A stretch of DNA of 64,000 nucleotides from Acanthopleura granulata (Eukaryota; Mollusca; Polyplacophora; Chitonida; Chitonidae), in assembly GCA_016165875.1 (NCBI GenBank), contig JABBOT010000011.1, forward strand, positions 14,134,408-14,198,407, in the 5' to 3' direction. The notes below the pieces were generated by a model, which saw nothing but the letters and a program-made list of their open reading frames with translations, did not search any database and was not told the DNA's origin. A program made the translations under genes and the position numbers. Shown one piece after another: positions 23,505 to 34,800 of the stretch; positions within the stretch are counted from its first letter, which is position 1; every line of letters begins with the position of its first letter.

Positions 23505-24369
23505 TTATAATTCACAAGAAACAAGAAATAAACAAGGACAAACTCTGCAATTTAAAAGATCTCAACATAAGTAAACCACCGAAAGAAGAAAACATATACA
23601 GTAGGCTACAAATCGATGAATGCTCATTTAAATGTCGTATGATGCTAATATTGATCCATTGTGCCTTAATTCAACATAACAATATTCGGTGACAAAAACT
23701 ACTTATGTGTAAAATATTACCGTAGTAGCTGACAATCGCTTCCCAATACAACCTATAACAAACGTTGTCAAGGCCTCATTGAGAATGACGAACCAATCAA
23801 AAGAGATCTTAGTGGGTCGATGCCCTTAAGCAAATAAACTTAGCCGTTAAAAGAATTGGAGACGTGTTGTTGTCTTGATGACAACAGGACATAAATCTAA
23901 TCAATCCTTCACAACGTTTATACGACCGCAGTGGCAGGACGAAAGTGATCTTAAAGTTTTATACACCTATAGACTGCAAGGCAAGGTAAGAGACGCAGTA
24001 GTTGCCTTGATCGCTTAACATATTTTATCATTTTCATTTGATCTTTATCCGATTTATTCTGATTACTGATTAACGCCAAATTTTACACTTACACATAGCG
24101 GAGGCTTTTGACGACAATCAGTTTTATGGGAAGAAGAACCGGCATGCCGAGTGTAAACCACCGCCATTGAGCAAGTTACTGACGAAATTTTCAACGTGTC
24201 ACACAGATACGCGCACAGTATTGACCGAAAACAACTGGTCGTCAAGGAAAGCTAGACAGTGGAAACGGTCAGTCGTCGTTCGAGCGTCCTGGACCGCTTA
24301 CCTTACCAGGGCTCCACGAACAGTGAAAGCGAGGAATTTCCCTGTCTAAGCCGTGATTAAACATGTAAT

Positions 24370-24580
24370 TGATTGGTGTTTTCGCCGTACTCAAGAATAT
24401 TTCACTTATACGACGGCGGTCAGCATTATGGTAAGAGGAAACCCGGCAGAGCCCCGGGGGAAACCCTCGACCATCCGCAGGTTGTTGGCCTTCCCATGTA
24501 CGGCTTGAGAGGAAGACAACATGGGCTGAACTTAAACTCACAACAACAGCATTGGTGGGAGGTTTCGGGGTGATTGCCAC
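24370..24580 (-). mobile_element. SINE
   Basis: Minus strand, tail 'tgattggtgttttcgccgta' through body; the tRNA-like head is incomplete. Confidence 0.85.
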
Positions 24581-24799
24581 ACGAATTTAAGATGCACAAA
24601 TAACCGTGTGAGCGATTCATTTAAATTAGTAATACATGTGGCTTTATGGCATTCTACGGTTTTATGCGTCATGAAATCCAGCTTACCGTGTTTTGGATGA
24701 ATATGTTGGAGCCGGTAAGGTACACATTTGTAAGAGAGAAAATAGGTCACATGTCGTGAATTTGTCAAGCTGTCTTATTTATTACATACAACAATTACA

Positions 24800-25040
24800 G
24801 GGTTTATTTATTTATCTATTTATTTTATTTATTTATTTGATTAGTGTTAGACACCGTACTCAAGAATATTTCACTTATACCACGGGGGCCATCATGATGG
24901 CGCGAGGACACAGGGCAGGGCCCGGGGGAACCCACGTATTGTCGGAGAGCAAACCAGCATGGGCTAGAAAAGAACTCAAAGTGGTAGGATTGCTGAGATG
25001 CACCCAGGTCGCTAACCCAATCGGCCACGGAGGCCTCCCA
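24800..25040 (-). mobile_element. SINE, full length
   Basis: Minus strand from an attt run to head 'cgctaacccaatcggccacg' then 'gaggcc'. Confidence 0.88.
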
Positions 25041-27242
25041 ATTACATTTATTATAGGACAAGCGTCAGAGTTAGTGGGTAAGAGTAATTATTCCTATTGA
25101 AAGGACTTGCTCACTTCCAACTGTAGCCAGAGTAATGAGTCAACAATGTCCGTGGAGCGGTTGTTTACCGTTTTCGAACAATCGCTGAATCAAGTTTTGG
25201 TGGAATTACTCACAAAGATGTCAAGTTACTCTCCTATGTCTTTGACAGGCGGAATTTACAGTGCTACCAGTTTAGTAACATTGATACTCTTTGAATGAAA
25301 GAAACATTTTAGGTTTACTATGGACTTGAACAAAAACTGGCTAAAAATAAATATTTCTGAGGTGAAAGAGATCCAAAGGGAAAAAAGAACTAAGGGAGAT
25401 ACCTGTACAAGAACAACAACACAAAAATGTAACTGAGTAACTTCCCCTGCTACACAATGTTGGTATAAAAACTGTCACAGTCAGATGTCATTAATTTCAT
25501 CTGCAGATGAGATAATAAAGAACGATGCATGTAAGTGTCAAGTTCACCACCTCAGTGTAAATACGTTGGTCCAAGGAAAACTGGATTCTCGGCAGTTTCC
25601 TGCCATATTTTTATAAACAGTAGTTGTTACGAAACAAGCACCAAGACTGAATGTTCTATCTATACCCAGAACACTACCTAATTGAGCTAGTTGTAGGTTC
25701 AACATCTGACGCCTTGCCTGCATCGTAAATCACTTGCTGTATATATGGGTGATACTCCAGCATACTTAGCACTTCCAATACCTCGTGTGCCACGTTCTTC
25801 CTGTGGTATAGCCTACCTTTCATAGCGTCATAGTATTTCTCGTCTCTTACTTGATAGCTTAAAATTTGAAGGAGCCATGATGGAATCCTCTGTGACCATG
25901 TCTCTGTAAACCTGACGAGATAACTTATCCTTTACCAGCTCCCCAGTCCGCTTCAAACTTTTCATATTTATTCTCAAATAAAGGGAGATTGGTTTTGCCA
26001 TTCGAGCGACTTGATACTTGACCTTCCAATTGACCGCTCTGCTTAACTATTGCGATCGCAAGATATCCGACCCCATCCCACACGAGGCACTTTTCTTGTA
26101 TGTAGGCTGTCACTTTAAAGTGGCATAGTGTCTGTGTAATTTGATGAGTCAATCATCATCTGGTTGAGGACTGACAGGGACTTACTTTGTCTAACCCGTC
26201 ACCTGCTTAGATATAGAGAGCTCGACGCTCTTTAAGAATACAGTTCTTAACACACCATTAGATATGGGTTAAGAATATTTCCTTTACCACTATCCTACGT
26301 GCCACAGTCATCTTGGAAGTTACGACTCTCTCTTGGATATTTTTTTTTATCATCTATGGTCAAATATAGGTTTGAATTCGCCCCACAATATCACTTAAAG
26401 TTAACAAATGATAAGGTTCAGAACTATATATAAGAGTATTGTCGAAGTTTAATAGAAAGAGCCATGTGAATTGCACAAAGGTAAGAAAGCATGCTGATTT
26501 TACATTTTCCCAGAGTTACTATAGCATTTGTCGAAGGGGCTGACGTCTTGATTTCTTCGTCATGTGGGGATTTTGCTTTGGAAAAACCAAGACTGTTCGA
26601 AGTTACTTCCACACAAGTCCATGATTGTCAGTAACCGAAAAATTGGCGCTCTTGATTCGTCTCCACAAACCACCACTGCAACGTATTGAAGAGACTTGGG
26701 ATTTAACATCACTACATCTTGTTTTCTTTATCTAATTTTGCTTTGGCCCTGGTACTATTTGGAGTGTAAGTTAAACATTTACTGTTACAATAAACCCTCT
26801 AACGTCTGACCATTTGTCAACTATCACACTTTTGTCACCACTCTCGTTTTACTCAATGTGCTGTAGTCTTTTGTATTGCATTCTTACAAAAATCGTGACT
26901 GGTAGACTAATCTGAACTAGGCTTGGTCACGTTGCATTATTGTTCATGTTATTGTGTTTAAAAATGTTAAGCATGATGACAACACAGCACTCGGAGTAAT
27001 TCTAGATCACTGACGACTAGAGCATTGCATTTATCACCCACTGCAGTTTTTATGTTTACCCGGTCCTGCTCCTGGCATGGTGCTATGGGGCGTGCATGGG
27101 AAGCAGATTGGATACCACGACATCCACGGTACTAGATCCCGCTCCAATGTAAGCTACTTGCTCAGCGATGTCCTCATCTCTCATCACCAACCGTACGCCA
27201 TTCTGCAGAGTACTTAACCCTGATGCTATCGCCATTCCTCTG
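25041..27242. other. Spacer, nothing recognised
   Basis: No gene-family exon, SINE or tandem repeat was identified in this stretch. Confidence 0.45.
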
Positions 27243-27480
27243 GGGCTTCCGTGGGCGCTATCGCAGCGCAATAATCCCCAGCCTCCCACCAATGCGGTCT
27301 CTGTGAGTTCAAGTCCAGCTCATGTTGGCTTACTCTCCTGCCGTACGTGGGAAAGTCTGCCAGCAACTTGCGGATGGTCGTGTGTTTCACCTGGGCTGGG
27401 TCCGGTTTCCTCCCACTATAATGCTGGTCGCCGTCCTATAAGTGAAATATTCTTGAGTCAAAGAAATAAGTAAATAAATA
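27243..27480 (+). mobile_element. SINE
   Basis: Short head 'gcttccgtgggcgctatcgc', body and aaat tail. Confidence 0.85.
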
Positions 27481-27689
27481 TCGCCATTCTCAGACGAACA
27501 AGCAACCCCACAAAATCATATCCGTCGCATATATGCACACCACATTGCGTGAACCGCTTAGTCAAAAAGCGGTGCGATCAACAACTTTCCTGTCCATGAT
27601 AGGATTTGAACCCACATTGGCAATTTAAAGGGAATCGCTATAACCACTCAGCCAATGGGCCCTAACAAACACACGAATCGTTTCAAATA

Positions 27690-29150
27690 AACGATTTATT
27701 AACTTTGCCCCGTATACTGTAATTTCTTAGGCTCAGCTGTCTGGCCTCGTCCCACCTTCTTTCAGCAAATTGCTGGTTTTCACTGGAAGAATGCTGCTGT
27801 AGATCTTCAATTTTCTTTAATGGTATGTTGAACCTGTTATATTGTTAAGCCTCCTGGCAAATGTTAGTTAATGTGATGAGATTGTAGAAACGCTGATTCA
27901 AGAATAGTCTAGTTTTGAGGCACCTACTTAATGTCGTCTTCTTTTACAAATGGTTTTCGTTAAACACAAATGTGTTTGGACAACATTTTATCATGGAATT
28001 GGGGTCGCCGTTGTGACCTTATTTGTTTGTAGACTACAAACACGCCATTAAATTTAAACAATGTCCTGTCCAACATGTAAAACTAATATATTTCAGTGTT
28101 TATAGAATCCAGTTTTTTTTAATAGATTGTCAATAAATTTGCATAAATATTGCTCATGGCGTTGCACGAAAAAATACGATATAATCGTGCTGGAACGCAC
28201 ACATCGTTTTCTTTACTTTAGCAATACATTGAATATGAATTTTAATATGTTTAAGTGCTTGATTGATTTATTTTTTGATTGATGTTTTACGCTATTCGCA
28301 AGAATATTTCACTTAAACCACGATGGCTTTACTCTGAAATATTTTTTGTATCTTTACAAATAAAATTGTTGCTTACCTTTGTAGCATATTTATGTATTTA
28401 TGTATATATTCGATATGTGTTTTACGTCGTATTCGAGAAAGTTTCAGTTATACAGCGATGGACACCATTATGAATGGAGGAAACCCAACAGCACTCGCAA
28501 GTTCATGTAAGGCCTTAATACAAGGCACCGGAGAGGTTCAAGTGATTGATATTAAGAGAGACAAAAACATGTATATTGGGCTATGTGCACAAACAAATCT
28601 CTTTATTTGCGGGCTTTTTTAAAATACGCATTCAGCAGAGGTGAGAATAATTGACGTATAGTCATTGATTGTTGTCTACTGCCTTACTGAACAATTTTCC
28701 TCGAACTGAGGCCAGTTTTATGGGTTTAGATAACCGAAATGGCAGAAAGTAAACCACTGACCTTCGACAAGCCACCGATATAACCACTTAAAAAACCCCA
28801 ATAATACCATTATTACAGAAGTACGCAATCGATAAAGCTCGTTGTATAAAACAGTGGCAAGAACACACATTTCACAGAGGCCAGCGTTAACATTACGGAC
28901 GTACACAGCAGAAAAAAACTTGTGCAGCATTCTCATTAAAAATATTGTGAAACTCCGTGAGACTCTGTAGTCTTTTATATCTTACGTATAGCCCATAGTG
29001 CAGAAATTTGAATGCTTAGTTTTTCAGGTAAAGCAGCGATGCCATGATTAGTACATATGAATTATGAAAATATATCAAATTTTAGGTCAATAATGAATAC
29101 GTATGAGGCTCGAATATTCTCGGTTTGTTAAAACGCAACAGAAGAACTTG
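27690..29150 (+). pseudogene. Decayed copy of gene A's 3' end, including its last exon
   Basis: 'ttcttag' then GCTCAGCTGTCTGGCCTCG at 27731 aligns with gene A's last exon at 15329, and 'gaatgctgctgtagatcttc' matches the end of that exon. An internal deletion shifts the frame and removes the hydrophobic stretch. Downstream similarity to 15275-16700 continues in patches ('aacaatgtcctgtccaacat', 'gaatacgtatgaggctcgaa'). No ectodomain exons accompany it. Confidence 0.6.
28255..28500 (-). mobile_element. Two SINE tail fragments
   Basis: Tail motifs at about 28255-28330 and 28385-28500 ('tgttttacgctattcgcaag' and 'tgttttacgtcgtattcgag'); the remainder is lost. Confidence 0.65.
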
Positions 29151-29199
29151 TAATATAATATTGTCTTATCTGCTGTTATGGTTAAAGGTGTTCGGAAGA

Positions 29200-31860
29200 A
29201 GGAATCGGTTGACAAAGGACTGTACGTTTTACATGTGCCAATTTGCCAACTGTCACACTGTCGCCGTCGTCGCTATTGTGGGTTTACTCTCCGTCCCGTA
29301 ACCTTATATATTCCATGTCTCATTTTTCTGATCAGATTACGTGCATTTCTGCAGGTGTTTTAGATTGATGTTCTGTTTTCAGTTATGCGTACACTTGTGC
29401 TCTTTTTTATTAGTCCCAGCCATAAAAAGCACCAACCCTTGGCCATACTTCACATACATTGTTAACAAACGAAGGAAACTCAACACCTGTTTTAGAATAA
29501 TATATAGCTTCGTTTATTCTTCCAAAATATGGCGTACATGGGTTATCACAGTGTATTGCATATTTCCAAAATGGCACTCGGATAACCGTGACCCACTTCG
29601 TCTATCTTCTGGTATACGTCGAGAATGGCTGAATCTAGATTTGTGTGTAATGAGTGGCCGTCTTCTCACAAAAAGTGGTCTAGGCCTTATTTTCAAATCT
29701 AAATAAAATATTTTCATTAGGAATGGGAAAACATGGCCAAATCAAACAAGCAGTGTTATTTTTTAAGTTATTAATTTTCACATTTTGACAAATAATTGCT
29801 GAGGTAAAGCCATTATTAATCAAGATGGCTGCACCCACTGAGACTTCCTTCGATGACGAGTTGTTGTACGCCAAACTTTCTCTATGAGAGACAAACATAG
29901 ATCACAGAGAAATGCAGGTTGGAACATTATTCAATGTATATCAAGGTGGGGACACGATTACCTCTTCTGTCAACAGGATAAGGGAAAGGTGGCATATTTT
30001 GTTTGTTACCGTGAGTCCGTGCAGTTTCACGACTTTTTATATCTCCACACATGTACAGAAACCAGGCCTGGTTCCGGACATAGGAAACCAGACAAAAGGC
30101 GTAGCAAAATGGCGATACCATACATTTGAGGTCAAAATCTCAACTTTGGAGTAAATTCGCCTCAAATTTTAGATTGGGCAATCGGAAGGACACATATGCA
30201 GTTGCAATGGGAAGTTGGAATAGAAATGCGACAAATTTGGCATTAACGGCGTCCCATATCCTTTTTCACTAATTCGTTTGTACGAAGTTCTGCATTTTTT
30301 TCACTTTGGAGACGATTTTTCAGGTGATATACATCAACATGACAAACCTTGAGGGAAACACGTCTACTTCATAACAAGTTGGGTACTATTTGAACTGTTA
30401 TGATTTTAATGCAAGTGATGCTATGATAGCTCCACAGGTGCTTTCGTCATGTACATCGTCGTGTACATCATCAAACATTGGCTCAAAATCACATAATTCA
30501 TAAACATATAATTTTGAAGTTCACTAAGAAATATCAGTTTTGTGCCCGCATTAGACAAGAGAACGACACACTTAGTTACAGAGCCAGTTATTAATTTGTC
30601 GTTTTTTCCCCCATTTAGCCGAATATGTACTACCTGGTCTGTATAATATGTTTGTTAGAAAGTTGTGGACTTCTTGTTTGCTATTAGTGTCCTTGAGGAA
30701 GGTAGATAATTGTCACCCAACTTTTTGAACGCATGGAGACAGTCACACACAGTTACAAAAAGGTAAAGAAGAAAACGGCATCAGAATACAAGTTTGGCGA
30801 GAACTTTACGAAGGTACATAAGGTAAAACACGAACGTCAACAGAACCGGTAAGGCGTATTAGTCCTTCAGGGACTCTTTACGAAGTATACTTCATAAAAC
30901 AAATAACCATATACTGATCACAGGCCTGTCAACTTGTGAAAGTGTCATTCCACTTCAAACATCACACAATTTCTTGCTGACTTCGTCAAAAAATAAGCAT
31001 TAGTAGTTGAAATGTGCTAGTCCAACATAATAAATGGTCACTCCATTTCGCAAATTACAGCAAAGTAATATGTATATTTTTCCAGTACAGGGAAAATCAA
31101 AGATTTAAAAAAAGAGTAAGTTAAAATAAAATAAAAAATAAAGAGAACCCTTCTTAGCTGCAATTGCGTATCATCACAGGCAATGAAACTTCAAGAAAAA
31201 GTGATAACTGACACATCTAAAATATTTGCATGAATTCATCCGAATTTTTATATCTTATATGTTTTCTCAGTTGTATGTGTTATGTGCCATTTTTGGAAAC
31301 TGGTCTTGTGCTTATTGACTCAGAACGCAAGTTTTAGTTCACGGTTTAGTATACGAATGTCGGTTGCGACCGCTATAGGTTTAATATGTGTAATTACTTC
31401 TAACATTTGAGCACTGAAATTGCTGTACTTATATTCATGCTGTCCAGGGTTGACTTATAAAAGGTAAACAACAATGAACAATTACTTCAAAAAGTATACA
31501 AATAAGTAAGAGAGAGTGAAGAAAACACTTCCAAGTGACACCTAAATCACTCCGTATCCAAGGAATCCAAGAAAGAAAGCCGTCAGAAAAGTCAGCACGA
31601 CTGGACCAATTGCTGCACCTGTGAGTACAAACAGAGTGAGAAAAAGGTCAAATAAACCACTCCAAGTTTCTGACAATTCAGCTTTGAGCATACTTTTCAC
31701 TTTTGTTCATTACACCAACTGCCAGCAAACAAGTTGTCAAGATGTTTTTTCTGGCCAATTCCTCAGTTGTAACGTCGAGGCAGCAGAGTAGCCTCCCTTC
31801 GTGAACTTAGGCCGTCATTTGCTGCAAGATGTTGTCATTGGTATACTCGTCAGTATTTTC
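29200..31860 (-). repeat. 3' region of gene B, ancient duplicate of gene C's 3' region
   Basis: Aligns in the same orientation with about 55560-57420 (for example 'gtatacttcataaaacaaat' against 'gtatacttcatcaaacaaat', and 'atatactgatcacag'). Includes the last exon and its downstream DNA. No other coding region was recognised. Confidence 0.75.
31542..31669 (-). CDS. Gene B last exon: hydrophobic membrane anchor
   Basis: 128 nt after acceptor 'aattgtcag', entered in phase 1, reading ETWSGLFDLFLTLFVLTGAA and on through FLTAFFLGFLGYGVI to TAG. About 35 residues are hydrophobic and run to the C-terminus. It matches gene C's last exon (same length; shared LFV, IGP/VGP, FLTA and GxLG positions). 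Confidence 0.8.
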
Positions 31861-34800
31861 CACATTTTTAGCTCTACTTGCCGAACACCGGAAGAGCTTA
31901 TATCGCAAGTTGTCCGTCGTCTGTCCATCTGTCTGGTTGTCAGTCAGTCTGTTTTTCTGTTTGTCGTCCGCTTGTTAGTTTTTTTTCAAAAGGTTACTCC
32001 ACCTAAACTATTCGATTTCATCGAAACTTGGTTCAAGCGTACACATAATTCTTAGATTCGATTTGTCATTTCCATAATATATTGTCTCTGTGTCTGCCCG
32101 TTCATCCACCAAGACTCCGTCCTACAGTTTTGTATGGTTTCAACGAAACTCTCTTCAAGTGTAGACATTCTGGTACGTGATTCCTAGCTTCGGATTTCGT
32201 TTGTCCGTCCGTCTGTGCCTTCATCCGCCATGTTTCCACTTCTTTTGAAACGTTAATTCTACAGGTTAAATCTCATTTAAGGAAACTTGATTTAGGTGTT
32301 GACGACATCAAGATATATAATTCGTGGCATCGAGTTTCCATTTCAATCACGACTGGTTCGTCTGTTCGTTCATCTACATATCTTTCAAAATGCTACCACT
32401 GTTACAATTTCGTTCACTTTCAACTAAACATGGTACGAGTGAATCAAGATACATATTTCATTGTATTGGTTTCCAGTTTTTATTGTATATTATCCGTTAT
32501 ACATACACAATTTTGTAATCGACTCTGTAACAATTTTGTCCCAACAAATAGAGCTGCTGTCTTGTAAGAGGACTTGTCTCAGGTAAAGAGAGTTATCACG
32601 CAGATCTTCCTATTAGATAGTGGCAGTTAATGCTTACCTGCGCTTTCAGTAGTAGTCGGGGGCACTGTCTTGGGCACTAAAATAGAACCATAGCAGTTAC
32701 ATCTAAGGAGTTACATGGTTGTTATTTTACAGCAAATTTCAGGTTCAGAACTGGAGGAAACCAAATATTGCTTTAACTGAGTGATTTTGACCCTTACCAG
32801 CTTTCTTCTTCTTTTTTATTTTTCATTTTCCCGAAATATTTCATCGGTCAACCCGTATCAAAAATTTGAGAGAAGTTCTCTCAAGGTAGGAGTGTTATCA
32901 GGCCAGGAGCGTTCAAGGCTCACAATTAAATTACTCGAGTCCCTTGGCCAGATCAAACATTTATCTTTACCCACTTAAATTGCTTCACGCAGATGTTCCG
33001 ATTACCTAGTGACAGTTAATGCTTACCTGCGCTTTCAGTAGTAGTCGTGGACACTGTCGTGGGCACTAAAATAGAACCATAGCAGTTACATTTAAGGAGT
33101 TACATGGTTGTTATTTTACAGCAATTTTCAGGTTCAGAACTGGAGGAAACCAAATATTGCTTTAACTGAGTGATTTTGACCCTTACCAGCTTTCTTCTTC
33201 TTTTTTATTTTTCATTTTCCCGAAATATTTCATCGGTCAACCCGTATCAAAAATTTGAGAGAAGTTCTCTCAAGGTAGGAGTGTTGTCAGGCCTGCAGCG
33301 TTCAAGGCTCACAATTAAATTACTTGAGTCCCTTGGCCAGATCAAACATTTATCTTTACCCACTTAAATTGCTTCACGCAGATGTTCCGATTACCTAGTG
33401 ACAGTTAATGCTTACCTGCGCTTTCAGTAGTAGTCGTGGACACTGTCGTGGGCACTAAAATAGAACCATAATAGTTACATTTAAGGAGTTACATGGTTGG
33501 GATTTTACAGCAATTTTCAGGTTCAGAACTGGAGGAAACCAAATATTGCTTTAACTGAGCGATGTTGCCGAAATATTTCATCGGTCATCCCGTATCAAAA
33601 ATTTGAGAGAAGTTGTCTCAAGGTAGGAGTGTTGTCAGGCCAGGAGCGTTCAAGGCTCACAATTAAATTACTCGAGTCAATTGGCCAGATCAAACATTTA
33701 TCTTTACCCACTTAAATGCACAGATTGCTTCACGCAGATGTTCCGATTACCTAGTGGCAGTTAATGCTTACCTGCGTTTTTAGTTGTAGTCGTGGGCACT
33801 GTCGTGGGCACTAAGACAGAACCAGAACGTTTACATTTAATGAGTTGGTTGGGGTTTTACAGCAATTTTCAGGTTTAGAACTGGAGGAAACCAGACTCTG
33901 TTGTCTCTTTTGCCCCGTCTGACTTGATGCCACACGTCAGAGTGTTAACGACTGGAGGGAACAAGACATTTCGATCACTGGCATCATAAGGTCGGGGGAC
34001 TGGATACTGTATACACTGCCTTATCCGGTTTTCTGTGTAACGTTGGGTAACGGGAGTCAGAAGGTCGGGGACTGGAGGAAAGTAGACATTTGGCTTTATC
34101 AATTTTCTCTGTGACTCTTGGTCACGGCCTTCAGAAGGTCGGGGACTGGAGGAAACTAGACGTTTGTCGTAATCAATTTTCTGTGTGCATATGGATCACG
34201 GGTGTCAGTTGGTCGAGGACTGGAGGAAACTAGACGTTTGTCGTAACCAATTTTCTGTGTGTCTATGGGTCACGGGCGTCAGAAGGTTGGGGACTAGAAG
34301 AAACTAGACGTTGGTCGTAATGTACATCAGGTGACAACTCGTATGAAGTTTCTTTAATAGAGTAATTATGAAGTGTTTATGAATAATATTATAAGAGATA
34401 TAGAGTATACAGTTATTCACACAGTTATTCGTAGAGGCGCCCCTGGTGTTGAAATTCTGAACTATGTACATCAGGTGATAGCCCGTACTAAGTTTGCTTC
34501 ATAAACTAAATGTGAAGCCTGTATGTGTAGTTTTAATGGAGATACGGAGTAGACAGTTATTCACCCAGTTATTCGCAGAGCCGCCCCCTGGTGTTGTAAT
34601 TGGGAACTATGTACATCAGGTGACAGCCCATACGAAGTTTGTTAAATAGATTAAATTTCAAGCCTGTATGTTTAGTATTAATGGAGATACAGAGTAAACA
34701 CTTATTCAGACAGTTATTCTCAGACGCGCAACCTGGTGTTGGAATTGGGAACTATGTGCATCGCGTAATAGTCCGTAATGTATCCACTGTAAGGATACAG

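Larger units (their letters stand above)
32590..33880 (-). repeat. Tandem block of about 389-bp units, each with one stalk mini-exon
   Basis: Four mini-exon copies are spaced 389, 389 and 356 bp, with highly similar intron between them ('ggagcgttcaaggctcacaa', 'catttatctttacccactta'). Adjacent units differ at few positions, so the expansion is recent. One unit is present in gene C at 57540-57890. Confidence 0.88.

Noticed and set aside
32781..33715. Repeated 65-72 codon plus-strand frames
   Set aside because: They are antisense to the 389-bp stalk units and repeat only because the units do; the mini-exons on the other strand have proper splice sites.
32590..33880. CRISPR-like regular spacing of repeats
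   Set aside because: Units are hundreds of bases long, contain spliced mini-exons and lie in an animal gene.
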